Source of the DNA: an uncultured Pedobacter sp.
GTDB taxonomy: Bacteria; Bacteroidota; Bacteroidia; Sphingobacteriales; Sphingobacteriaceae
Assembly: GCF_946480185.1 (NCBI RefSeq)
Contig: NZ_CAMLIG010000020.1
Location: 1 to 64,000, forward strand
DNA: 64,000 nucleotides
Direction: 5' to 3'
Shown here: piece after piece, positions 8,409 through 17,690 of the stretch
How positions within the stretch are numbered: the stretch's first letter is position 1
Layout: each line of letters starts with the position of its first letter
Program-made: the position numbers and the translations under genes
The notes under the pieces: generated by a model
What the model was told of the DNA's origin: nothing
Database searches by the model: none
What the model saw: only the letters and a program-made list of their open reading frames with translations

Positions 8409-9460
8409 TCTGTTTTGGGGGTTTTGGGTTCAGAATTAGACTGCTCCGTTTCGGCTAAATCAGCTTTATTTTCTTCATCATCTTCCTGTCCAAAATGCGT
8501 AGCAACTACCTCAGAAGAGATTCCGTTTTCATTTAAATACCTTGAAAAAGCAGAAGTAAAACCGTGGGTAACATAAACTTTTTCAGCTTCTGTTGCTTTA
8601 ATGGCTTGCAATAATCCGTTAAAATCGGCATGGTCGCTCAAGGCAAAACCTGCATCGGCACTTTGCCAGCGGCGGTGCGAACGTACCTGCATCCAACCAG
8701 AACAAATCCCGGTAACGGGATGGCTTAAACTTTTCATCCAACGGCTATCCCGCATGGCTGGGGGAACAATTACAATTCCGTTTTGCAATTGGTCTTTGGT
8801 AATTTCGGGCGTAATTCTGGTGGTTTCCGGGAGCGGGACACCTGCTTCAATAATGACTTCGTTTAAGTTTGCGATGCTATTATGAACGTAGATGGGCACA
8901 TCACCAGCCAAATTTTTAATGAGCCTTTGCGCTTTACCTAAACTGTATGCAATTAAAACACTCGTTTTTTGGTGTTCGATGTTATTGCTGATCCAGCTTT
9001 TAATCCCATCAAAAACTACTTGCTGTTTTTGCCATTTATAAATCGGCAATCCAAAAGTGCTTTCCGAAACAAAAGAATGGCATTTTACAGGTTCAAAAGG
9101 CGTACTGATGCCATCATCCTCAATTTTATAATCTCCGGAAATTACACAAATTTCTCCTTTATATTCCAAGCGAACCTGGGCAGAACCGATGATGTGCCCG
9201 GCAGGGAAAAAGGAAATATTTACGCCGTTTCGTGTAATGCTTTCGCCGTACGCCAAAGTTTGCACATCCAAATCTGGGCTAATTCTCCTCTTAATTATGG
9301 GACTTGTTAAGGTATGGCAGAGGTAATGTTTATTGCCAAACCGAACATGATCTGCATGGCCATGCGTGGTTACCGCATAATCCACCGGCCACCAAGGGTC
9401 AACGTAAAAGTCGCCTTGCTTGCAGTAAATTCCTCTTTTGGTAAATGTGATTAGCGCCAT
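8405..9460 (-). CDS. Ligase-associated DNA damage response exonuclease (metallo-beta-lactamase/beta-CASP)
   Basis: The protein has 351 residues. The metal-binding motif HGHADH is at 33-38, followed by GHIIGSAQ, where a further His ligand is expected, a SGDYK segment, and SDHADF in the C-terminal beta-CASP part. This subfamily was first annotated as an mRNA 3'-end processing factor but is now regarded as a DNA exonuclease linked to the ATP ligase. It is the first gene of the repair cassette, so the promoter for exonuclease and ligase should lie in 9461-9742. The final 30 residues are acidic and Thr/Pro-rich (QEDDEENKADLAETEQ), probably a disordered tail. Confidence 0.93.
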   Translation of the reverse strand: MALITFTKRGIYCKQGDFYVDPWWPVDYAVTTHGHADHVRFGNKHYLCHTLTSPIIKRRISPDLDVQTLAYGESITRNGVNISFFPAGHIIGSAQVRLEYKGEICVISGDYKIEDDGISTPFEPVKCHSFVSESTFGLPIYKWQKQQVVFDGIKSWISNNIEHQKTSVLIAYSLGKAQRLIKNLAGDVPIYVHNSIANLNEVIIEAGVPLPETTRITPEITKDQLQNGIVIVPPAMRDSRWMKSLSHPVTGICSGWMQVRSHRRWQSADAGFALSDHADFNGLLQAIKATEAEKVYVTHGFTSAFSRYLNENGISSEVVATHFGQEDDEENKADLAETEQSNSEPKTPKTE

Positions 9461-9742
9461 TTTCTGATAAACAAGTGAGCTGTGATTTTGTTGAATAAAA
9501 ACTGTGCCGAGAGAATGTAAGTTCTGGACTTAAAAAGAATAAATGAGTGATGCTATTGTTTTTACTAAATTAGCACCTTGTAACGTTTTTGGATTTACTT
9601 TAAAATAGCAAAAACAATATCCGCAGAATTTTATTATATGATAAGTTGAGCAAAGCTAACCCGCTCCAAACTTTACGGTAGCAATATAAATTAAAAGAAC
9701 GGACGAGACTTTGAAAGAAATTAAGCCCGTCAGATAAAAAAG

Positions 9743-10528
9743 ATGTCCAAATTACCCAAACGATACCGATTTATTGATTTATCAGATTACGGCAGGCTTC
9801 CAGGACGTTGGATAGCTACCTCGCTAATGAAAACAAAGGTAAGACCAATTGACATTACAACTTTATTTGTTATCGCCGGTTTATCCGCAATTGTGGCAAT
9901 TCTTTTAGGATACCCCGTTTTAGCGGCCCTGCTTCTGATTTTAAAGTCAATTTTAGATGCCTCAGACGGAGAATTATCGAGATTAAAAAATACGCCTTCT
10001 TACACAGGCCGTTATTACGATTCCATTTCTGACATTATTTTAAACTTTTTGTTTTTGCTTACCTTTTTGCACATTACACAAGGCTCTGTTTTGTATATGC
10101 TTTTGGCATTTGTTTGCATACAAACGCAAGGTACAGTATATAATTATTACTATGTTATTTTACGACACAGCGTTGCAGGTGATTCTACAAGTAGGGTGTT
10201 TGAAAATCATATTCCTACAGCCTTAAGAGGTGAAAAGCAAAGTACAGTAAACTTTTTATACAAAACATACTACCTGCTTTACGGTGCTTTCGACAAAATT
10301 GTTTACCAAATGGATAAAGATGCCGTAAATAGCAAACCATTACCTAAATGGTTTATGACTGTGATTTCCATGTATGGATTGGGATTTCAGTTACTTTTAA
10401 TGGCGATTATGTTGTTGCTTAATTTGGAAGCCTATATAATTCCTTTTTTTATCTTCTACTCTATTTTTATCTTGGTTATTGTTGGTATTAGGCGTTGCCT
10501 TTTAGGAACAAAAGTTTATCCTGTTTAA
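9743..10528 (+). CDS. CDP-alcohol phosphatidyltransferase family membrane protein
   Basis: The protein has 261 residues and about six hydrophobic segments. The family motif D-xx-DG-xx-AR-x8-G-xxx-D-xxx-D is complete at residues 72-97 (D72, D75, G76, R80, G89, D93, D97), with Ser79 in place of the usual Ala. These enzymes move a phospho-alcohol from a CDP-linked donor to an acceptor alcohol in lipid synthesis. The substrate pair is not readable. A decayed paralogue lies at 40376-41153 and shares most of the C-terminal 180 residues. The gene ends in a shared bidirectional terminator facing enolase. Confidence 0.88.
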   Translation: MSKLPKRYRFIDLSDYGRLPGRWIATSLMKTKVRPIDITTLFVIAGLSAIVAILLGYPVLAALLLILKSILDASDGELSRLKNTPSYTGRYYDSISDIILNFLFLLTFLHITQGSVLYMLLAFVCIQTQGTVYNYYYVILRHSVAGDSTSRVFENHIPTALRGEKQSTVNFLYKTYYLLYGAFDKIVYQMDKDAVNSKPLPKWFMTVISMYGLGFQLLLMAIMLLLNLEAYIIPFFIFYSIFILVIVGIRRCLLGTKVYPV

Positions 10529-10564
10529 AAAAAGCGATTTAGTAATCCAATTTTTTGCAAACAA

Positions 10565-10598
10565 AAAATCCACTTCCTAATAACAGGAAGTGGATTTT
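10565..10598. terminator. Bidirectional rho-independent terminator
   Basis: Arms AAAATCCACTTCCT and AGGAAGTGGATTTT (14 bp, perfect) flank a 6-nt loop, with A/T tracts on both sides. It lies between the convergent phosphatidyltransferase and enolase genes and can serve both. Confidence 0.93.
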
Positions 10599-10620
10599 CT
10601 TGAATGTTTTTCTTAACAGA

Positions 10621-11934
<1,314 letters not shown>

Positions 11935-12120
11935 TTATTTTTGTCTAATTTACACTTAGTGTTAAAATTACACTAAAGTAAAGAATTTTGTTGATTTGCC
12001 AAATATAGCAATTGTTTTTTGGGTGATGTAGCTCCATAAAGCGGATAATTTCCTTTCAAAGTTTTAATCAATGTTTAATACGAGGTTGTTTAAGTCTAAA
12101 ACCAAAACCCTATAAAACAG

Positions 12121-12151
12121 TTAAGCTCCAAACGGGGAGAGTGGAGCTTAA
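12121..12151 (-). terminator. Hairpin terminator, left junction (ancestral tRNA terminator)
   Basis: Arms TTAAGCTCC and GGAGCTTAA enclose a 13-nt loop; on the minus strand the stem is followed by CTGTTTTATA. It is the counterpart of the hairpin at 29490-29520 and probably ended the tRNA transcript before the element integrated. Confidence 0.65.
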
Positions 12152-12203
12152 ACTAACCAATTATAAACCTAAATTAAACGAAAGGGCTGTAGGGGTAGGA
12201 GTC
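12144..12203. repeat. Element end repeat, left copy (att site)
   Basis: Sixty bases are identical to 29513-29572. The last 17 bases (12187-12203) equal the 3' end of the tRNA at 29556-29667, from discriminator into the T loop. Beyond 12203 the sequence diverges (TCAGCC against GAACCT). This is the tRNA 3' end left behind on the chromosome side after site-specific integration. Confidence 0.9.
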
Positions 12204-12338
12204 TCAGCCTATTACGATTTAGGGAGTTAGTTTATAGCATCAAAATTCAGCTAAAATCAGACGAAAAAGAACAAATAACCACTTCTTCTGGTTATCAAAT
12301 TTGTTGTTTACACTATGTGAAGTTAAAGAATATTTCGG

Positions 12339-12803
12339 TTACAGCATTCCTTCATCTGAAAAACTATAATAGCCTTCATTAGTTATTATTAAATGTTCCA
12401 CAATCTTAACCTCTAAAATCTTTCCAGCAGTAACCAGTTTTTTAGTTATCGATATATCAGGATGACTTGGTTTTAAATTCCCACTCGGATGGTTATGAGC
12501 TAAAATTATATTCGATGCCCCTGCTTTCATTGCCGTTCCAAATATCAATTTTAAATCTACAACAGTTCCATCAATTCCACCTCTTGAAATCGGTAAAATT
12601 CCTAAAACCTTATTCCCTTTATTCAATAACATGATTTTAAACTGTTCATATAATTCAATAGAATTCTTGTCCCAGTCATCAAGAAATATCTGATAGGCAG
12701 TTTTAGATGAAGTAACTTTTAGTCGTTCTGACGGCTTAATTTTAGGCTTATAAACCAGTTCAATTTCACTTACAACCAATAAGTTGTTTACATTTTGTTC
12801 CAT
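12339..12803 (-). CDS. RadC-type JAB domain protein (short form)
   Basis: The protein has 154 residues, made only of the JAB/MPN metalloprotease-fold domain found at the C-terminus of RadC. The metal motif HNHPSGNLKPSHPD is complete (His103, His105, Ser and Asp116). The helix-hairpin-helix N-terminal part of chromosomal RadC (about 220 residues in total) is absent. Such short forms are very common on plasmids and integrative elements of Bacteroidota, often near an end, and their substrate is unknown; links to anti-restriction or DNA processing are only proposed. It is the first gene inside the left end of the island. Confidence 0.93.
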   Translation of the reverse strand: MEQNVNNLLVVSEIELVYKPKIKPSERLKVTSSKTAYQIFLDDWDKNSIELYEQFKIMLLNKGNKVLGILPISRGGIDGTVVDLKLIFGTAMKAGASNIILAHNHPSGNLKPSHPDISITKKLVTAGKILEVKIVEHLIITNEGYYSFSDEGML

Positions 12804-13433
12804 AATTTTAAATGATTAAATGTTTAAGAATTAATTATGAAACTGTAATCAGCTTTGGGGTTAACTAAGTAAAGAAGCAACGCAATAAATGGACTGCGTG
12901 GTTGCTATTAGGTGGGTTTATGGCGGAATTTCTTTAAACGTGTTAAAACCACAAGCTTAAATTTGTTGAGATTATTGATTATATATATTCCCTCCATAGA
13001 AAGCACAGGGTCAATTTTTAATATCCAGAATTTATCAGAATTGGTTTCTTAAGGGGTATATGTAAAATTTGGATATTAGATGAGTTGATAAATTTCCTTA
13101 AAAAAGTAAATTCTTGACGTTAACTATATAGTGACAAGTTTTAATAAAAATGAGGAAACTTAAATTGGTGGAATATTGTTAATTGATGTTTAATGTGGTG
13201 TTAATTCTATCTTATTAAAAGGGAGACAGTTATATAAAGAATTTTAATAACGAGTTCCCCTTTTAATAATATATTGTCCTTCGCTTTGGAATAGATTCAA
13301 CCCACTGTAAGGTTTTAGTGTTTTTAACTTTTATAATGAACTGGACTCACTATATTTAATAAAAAGTGATTAAGGAAGTGTAATCAATTTGTCCGCAATT
13401 TTCTAAATGTGTTGTCAATAGGAGCGTTTTTTT
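12804..13433. other. Non-coding gap in the island
   Basis: No convincing gene is seen. The stretch is AT-rich. Near 13207-13276 the arms CTTATTAAAAGGG and CCCCTTTTAATAA form an inverted repeat. The phrase TGGTTTCTTAAGG near 13043 recurs in altered form near 15070 and 15606, suggesting degenerate repeats shared by the cargo gaps. Confidence 0.5.
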
Positions 13434-14048
13434 TTAAGATAAAGCAAGCCAACTTGTTACAAGAGAAGAATATTCTCCAAAAGTTAATTCTTCTGGTGTC
13501 CACTGGTTCTCTTTACACAATTCAGGTAAGTCAGATAGAAATTTCATATAGTCCTTATTAACATTACTCGCACTTGGTATAACTTCATCAGTTTTGTTAG
13601 ATAACCAATTGCGTATAACTTTAATTGCTTCTTCAGTTTTGTCGGAATGGCTTTTAATATCTTGCCCTGAAATATCAGAAATAAACTGTTTAAACCTAAA
13701 CTTCTCGCTTTCAAGAATCAAGTATTTATTATCTCGTTGCTTCTTTGTGCCGTATTCAATTGCACCGATGCAAATACCCAATTCTAAAGGCATATTAAAT
13801 CGTGGGAGTTTCGCTGTTTCATCTAATGTAACTCGAGACAAGTCATGAATTGAATATTTACTTTCTCTAATAAGTTCAATTATATTTTTAATTCTAATTC
13901 CCGATGAGTCTTCAAATTCTTTTGAGCATCTTAGAATAAACCCACACTTATGTGTTGCAAATAAAATTGCATTGAATATTGTACTATAATCATCATCGAA
14001 AGGACAATTTATGAATACGTTTCTTTCGTAATCTTTTGTCAAGCTCAT
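13434..14048 (-). CDS. Unknown TIR/nucleoside deoxyribosyltransferase-like protein, second gene of a two-gene module
   Basis: The protein has 204 residues. Conserved-looking blocks are VFINCPFDDDY (11-21), an SSGIRIKNI segment (48-56), SIHDLSRV (66-73) and PRFNMPLELG (82-91). A beta-strand ending in a small-residue loop, then a DLSR strand, then a MPxELG helix with Glu89 is the layout of the TIR / nucleoside 2-deoxyribosyltransferase superfamily, whose Glu is catalytic in NAD-cleaving enzymes. This fold assignment is inference from pattern only. The gene follows the small basic protein gene with no intergenic base (its ATG directly follows that gene's stop), so the two are a coupled pair. A nucleotide-cleaving defence effector is a reasonable guess. 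Confidence 0.6.
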   Translation of the reverse strand: MSLTKDYERNVFINCPFDDDYSTIFNAILFATHKCGFILRCSKEFEDSSGIRIKNIIELIRESKYSIHDLSRVTLDETAKLPRFNMPLELGICIGAIEYGTKKQRDNKYLILESEKFRFKQFISDISGQDIKSHSDKTEEAIKVIRNWLSNKTDEVIPSASNVNKDYMKFLSDLPELCKENQWTPEELTFGEYSSLVTSWLALS

Positions 14049-14309
14049 TTATTTGCTTTTTTTTCGATTCTTTAAATTAATAACGGCTCTCTCAGATTGT
14101 TTTGCTATTTCTTTTTTAACATTTGGATTAGATTGTATTTTGACTGCTTCTTTTCTGACACCTTTAAACGGTTTTCCATCAGATTTAACATCTATGAATT
14201 TACCGGTCGAAGTGTCTCTTTTTACGTAATTTCCGGTCGAAGGATTAAAAACCTGAGTTCTTCCTTTAATTGCACCCTTTCTGGAATCTTTACCGCTATT
14301 TGTGGCCAT
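14049..14309 (-). CDS. Small basic protein, first gene of a two-gene module
   Basis: The protein has 86 residues, rich in Lys, Arg, Thr and Gly. The core reads GAIKGRTQVFNPSTGNYVKR followed by DTSTGKFIDVK and then KPFKGVRKE. I recall this pattern from short uncharacterised bacterial proteins but cannot give it a family name. There is no signal peptide or membrane segment. Being highly basic, it may bind nucleic acid. Its stop codon is immediately followed by the start of the TIR-like gene, which suggests the two work together, for example as a sensor or inhibitor and an effector. That role is speculative. Confidence 0.7.
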   Translation of the reverse strand: MATNSGKDSRKGAIKGRTQVFNPSTGNYVKRDTSTGKFIDVKSDGKPFKGVRKEAVKIQSNPNVKKEIAKQSERAVINLKNRKKSK

Positions 14310-14423
14310 ATCTTAAGTCAATGTTTCTAAGTGCGATTTTTAATATTATGCTAACTTATATATATAAAACACCTTAGGTTTTATACTGTAAAATGGTTGG
14401 ATTTTTTGGTTCGTCCGTACTAA

Positions 14424-14504
14424 GATAACGGTTGTTAATCAGTAATGAAAATCTTTATTTAAATAAAGATTTTCTAAGTCTCCGCAAGTTAAAACCCGTT
14501 ATTA
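14424..14504. repeat. Nested inverted repeat with a perfect 28-bp palindrome
   Basis: At 14447-14474 GAAAATCTTTATTT is followed directly by its exact reverse complement. It is enclosed by imperfect outer arms, GATAACGGTTGTTAATC (14424-14440) and AAGTTAAAACCCGTTATT (14486-14503). The whole can extrude as one long hairpin upstream of the two-gene module. It may be a terminator, a regulatory site, or a cassette-type recombination site folded as single strand. Confidence 0.7.
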
Positions 14505-14564
14505 TTGTCGGAATTGATATTAACTCTTCTTTTTACACTCACTATTAAAATTGCATTTTAAGGC

Positions 14565-14960
14565 TTAAGACGATACTTTCATGAATTCAAAATCAACCTT
14601 AGCTGAACAACACCAAGTTACAACTCCAACAACGTCAGCTTCATTTAATGGAACTGGTTTATCTTTTTCCTTTCCTGTAGTAAGAAACTGTTTACTTCCT
14701 AAAGTGAGTAACTGCCTTATGATGTACTTTTCTTTTTGTAATATCATTAGCAACATTCCGCCTAAAGGTTCTATTTTCTGATTTATAAAAACAACACATC
14801 CTCGCTTAATGCCAAATTGGTCTGCATCGTTATTAAGCATTTCAAAAACTGAATGAATTTGTAAATCAGTAAAGGATTTTGATAAAACCTTAGGAATGGA
14901 GTCTATATTGAGACTGGAATTACTAACACCAGATTGAATTTTATTTTCAGCTAAAATCAT
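14565..14960 (-). CDS. S24/LexA-like peptidase-fold protein, catalytic residues not conserved
   Basis: The protein has 131 residues from ATG 14960 (a GTG four codons upstream is an alternative). The C-terminal two-thirds look like the LexA/UmuD-type S24 fold: GCVVFINQKIEPLGGMLLMI, then KYIIRQL, then VPLNEADVVGVVTWCC, which corresponds to the conserved final VVGVVT strand. The active-site lysine expected before the RxL segment is replaced (IIRQL), and the usual GDSM serine segment upstream is not recognisable. It may therefore be a catalytically dead regulator or a decayed gene. It stands alone on the minus strand within cargo. Confidence 0.5.
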   Translation of the reverse strand: MILAENKIQSGVSNSSLNIDSIPKVLSKSFTDLQIHSVFEMLNNDADQFGIKRGCVVFINQKIEPLGGMLLMILQKEKYIIRQLLTLGSKQFLTTGKEKDKPVPLNEADVVGVVTWCCSAKVDFEFMKVSS

Positions 14961-15262
14961 AATGAATATCACTAATGAAATTCAAAATTACTAAAAATAT
15001 TAGCAAATAAAAAATGGCGAGATATATTTGGGTAAATAATATATAAATTGATATCCTTAATTTCAATAAATGGTTTCTTAAGGTTGTGTACTAATTTTAA
15101 ATATTCAAATAAGGAAAATTCTCAACATCGATAATGTTTAAGAAAACACCATATAGGAGTAGAAATAGCACTTTTGGAATTTAATGCTATTTTTTGTTAG
15201 TAATTTTTTTTCTGAACAGTTTTTTAATTTCTACATTCGAGCAGTCGTTAAATAAAAAGAAA

Positions 15263-15405
15263 CCCCAAGTATGGACCTTGAGGCTAGAAACATCAACAAA
15301 TAGTTTTGGAAGCTATCTGGTATAGTTTTAAGAGTTTAATGCATTAACTCATCCGAGAAAAGAACAGTAGAGAGTACTTAGTGGGTACTCTTTTTTCTTT
15401 ACTGT
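15263..15405 (+). ncRNA. Possible structured RNA ending in a terminator
   Basis: Three hairpins follow one another on the plus strand: CCCCAAG/CTTGAGG (15263-15283, one mismatch), a near-perfect palindrome GAGTTTAATGCATTAACTC (15332-15350), and AGAGTAC/GTACTCT (15371-15391) followed by TTTTTT. An outer ACAGTA/TACTGT pair (15364-15405) extends the last stem. No coding frame fits. A small RNA of roughly 150 nt is possible; it could also be only a stand-alone terminator. Confidence 0.35.
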
Positions 15406-15446
15406 ATATTCAAATGTATATTCCTCAGAGGTATAAATGAATTTTG

Positions 15447-15534
15447 GTTTTCCACACACAAACGAGTCACGTTCGTGTAAGTGAAGTAAAGGTTTGTATA
15501 AAGCTTATTATTAGGTATTTATATTGTGGAAAAC
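15447..15534. other. Inverted pair of DnaA-box-like sequences
   Basis: GTTTTCCACA (15447-15456) and TGTGGAAAAC (15525-15534) are exact reverse complements 68 bp apart. Each contains TTTTCCACA, which fits the relaxed DnaA box TTWTNCACA. The enclosed stretch also holds ACACAAACG and CGTTCGTGT, a second inverted pair. It could be an origin-like site of the element or a terminal inverted repeat of a lost small element. Confidence 0.35.
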
Positions 15535-15746
15535 TAAAAACTATTAAAAAAAAATTCCCTAGAAATATTGAAAATAACTGATTTTATGTCCCTAATTTCA
15601 ATAAACTGGTTTCTTAATGGTGATCTTGATTATTTGGATGTTGATGTGTTGTGGTTCCTACCTTATTAAAAGGGACTTCTTTTAATTGATTGTCAACATC
15701 GCACCTCGCCCGGGCATTGATTAACTTGCTGTTATACGCCGTTTAT

Positions 15747-16775
15747 TTAGTTGTATTCCCTTCCTAAAGCTTGGGTTAAAGTCGTACTTCTAGTCGTTCC
15801 CATCTGTTCCTGTTTTTCAGACAACAACTGATTTTCATTCAATTCAATTATCAAATCAGATATATCTTCAGGATTATCTAAATTAATATTTTTCAGATTT
15901 AATTTATAATTCGATGCTTTCACAGGTGATTTTTCTCCGCCTATTGTAAGGACAATTGATACTGAAAAATCATTTTTAGTCAACTCATCTACGGTTAAAA
16001 TAATTTTGTCATTTTTCATCATAGGCGTTCCAAAATGCAATAAGTCTTCTTTTCCATCAAGGCTAAAAGGTTGCTTTTTTTCGGCTTGACTATTCAATAA
16101 TCCTGGAACTACTAGTAATCTATAGATAACATTTTTCTCATTCTGCATTTTAGAGAAATTAAAAAGAAAAACCGTGAAATCAATAATATATCGTGATGGA
16201 TTTTGAATCAAATAAGCGGAGTTAAATTTTATATATCCTTCAATGTTCGGGTAAGAAATTTTTCTAAAGAGTGCTTCAACAAAATAATGAGGTGCAGGTT
16301 TAGTTTGACCGTCAAGCCTAACAAAATAAGTATTGTCATATTGATGGGGTTTATATGGGCTTGGTTGAATTTCAAATATATATAAGTTTTCATTTATGCT
16401 TTGTTGCAAAACAGTTACTTTAATTCCAATAGGTAATGGTGTTATATTATCTGATATCTTGTTGATAATCCAGTCTTTTTCTTTATAGTCTAAAACGGGA
16501 GATAAGTTTCCCTGAAATTTTTTCTCCTTAGTATCTGCATCAACAACACCAACTGGCGCACCCCAAATAACGATGCCTCCTTCTGAATTTAAGATACCAC
16601 AAATTGCTCTTATAATACCTTTTATATTATCATTGAAATTTCCATATTTCTTAGAGAAGGCCTTAAATTCGATATTATTACTTTCGTCTTTTTCTTCAAC
16701 AAAATAGGTTTCAATATCTTGATAAGTCAAATTATTTAAATCTTTTCCAAATATAACCCGTGAAAAATTAATCAT
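15747..16775 (-). CDS. Schlafen-type AlbA_2 domain protein
   Basis: The protein has 342 residues. Residues about 25-170 match the AlbA_2 (divergent AAA-4 / Schlafen core) domain: ESNNIEFKAF, then IKGIIRAICGILNSEGGIVI-WG, then PHQYDNTYFVRLDGQTKPA. AlbA_2 domains bind nucleic acid or act as Schlafen-type RNases and recur in phage-defence and regulatory genes. The remaining 170 residues (FNSAYLIQNPSRYIIDFTVF onward) show alternating hydrophobic strands like a beta-sandwich and are unassigned. The gene follows the two membrane proteins by only 16 bp, so it may belong to the same unit. The sequence after its stop resembles a cassette site. Confidence 0.8.
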   Translation of the reverse strand: MINFSRVIFGKDLNNLTYQDIETYFVEEKDESNNIEFKAFSKKYGNFNDNIKGIIRAICGILNSEGGIVIWGAPVGVVDADTKEKKFQGNLSPVLDYKEKDWIINKISDNITPLPIGIKVTVLQQSINENLYIFEIQPSPYKPHQYDNTYFVRLDGQTKPAPHYFVEALFRKISYPNIEGYIKFNSAYLIQNPSRYIIDFTVFLFNFSKMQNEKNVIYRLLVVPGLLNSQAEKKQPFSLDGKEDLLHFGTPMMKNDKIILTVDELTKNDFSVSIVLTIGGEKSPVKASNYKLNLKNINLDNPEDISDLIIELNENQLLSEKQEQMGTTRSTTLTQALGREYN

Positions 16776-16791
16776 TTTAATATTATTTAAG

Positions 16792-17601
16792 TTAAGTGGA
16801 TTTTTTGTTTAATACTCCTAAAGCCCAAATTAATGTTAAAATCAAATATCGTAGCGGATAAACAATCATGAAGACAATTATTATTAACCATTTCCCTACA
16901 TGTGATAAATCCTTTTTGGAATATATTTTTGAATTACTTTTTATTAATTGTTGATTTAGTTGGGCTATTTGTTTTTTGGTGGTTTCATAAGTTTTCCAAG
17001 TAGAATGTGGCGGTGGTAATGGAAGTCCTTTTAAACTTGATATAAATTCATTAAAAGGAACAGTCATATATTTTTTAGTTTGAAGAAAATGGTGTACTCT
17101 TTTTAATTCAGACATTTTTTTTAACTCTCCTTCTAATTCATAGGATGTTGCTTTTTTAAAGTTTGTTAACACAGACAATCTATTAGTATTTATATGTTTA
17201 ACAGTTACTGGAAATTGCAGTATTTCAAGTAAAATATAGAGTTTTCTAAGACTAGCATTTTCCCACGGTTTTAATTTAGGGTTCATTTCATTTAATTCTT
17301 CAAATGAAGGTAGTTGAGATTTTACCCTATTTATTCGAGCCTTATAAATGTATATATTTGGGTCAAAAGGATCGGATTTGTTAACGATGACATCTTCAAA
17401 GCTTTTAAGTTTTGGAAATGTTGATTTTAATGAATCTCTTTTATAATTCAGATATGTTATCTGCTTTTTAATATTATCTCTATTATAATAATTAAAGTAA
17501 TTTATCGCCCAAAGTCCAAACCAAGACACACCTAAGAAACAAACACATGAAAAAAATATAATAACCTCTTTAGCTATTTTTCGTTTGATTGAGTAGTTCA
17601 T
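16792..17601 (-). CDS. Membrane protein with two end-placed TM segments, paralogue A
   Basis: The protein has 269 residues. One hydrophobic segment lies at about 14-36 (VIIFFSCVCFLGVSWFGLWA) and a second pair near the C-terminus (WLIIIVFMIVYPLRYLILTL, about 238-262). Between them lies a 200-residue soluble domain with helical, Lys-rich character. The C-terminal VYPLR motif followed by a hydrophobic stretch is shared with the next gene upstream, and both proteins have nearly equal length and layout, so they are diverged tandem duplicates. The family is one I recall only as hypothetical membrane proteins. The adjacent Schlafen-type gene suggests a sensor or anchor role, unproven. Confidence 0.7.
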   Translation of the reverse strand: MNYSIKRKIAKEVIIFFSCVCFLGVSWFGLWAINYFNYYNRDNIKKQITYLNYKRDSLKSTFPKLKSFEDVIVNKSDPFDPNIYIYKARINRVKSQLPSFEELNEMNPKLKPWENASLRKLYILLEILQFPVTVKHINTNRLSVLTNFKKATSYELEGELKKMSELKRVHHFLQTKKYMTVPFNEFISSLKGLPLPPPHSTWKTYETTKKQIAQLNQQLIKSNSKIYSKKDLSHVGKWLIIIVFMIVYPLRYLILTLIWALGVLNKKST

Positions 17602-17690
17602 AGTTATTTTTTCAATGGAGAATAACGTTTAATTGAGGCTCTGTTCTTTTTCGTTTACACTTTGCCCGGACACAACTTTAACACTGGCTG

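Larger units (their letters stand above)
14961..15746. other. Non-coding gap in the island (includes ncRNA-like hairpins and origin-like inverted pair)
   Basis: No protein gene is convincing here. The interval holds the hairpin series at 15263-15405, the inverted TTTTCCACA pair at 15447-15534, altered copies of the CAATAAATGGTTTCTTAAGG phrase near 15067 and 15601, and, just after the downstream gene's stop on the minus strand, the sequence GGCGTATAACAGC, which resembles the start of a cassette attC site. Confidence 0.5.
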
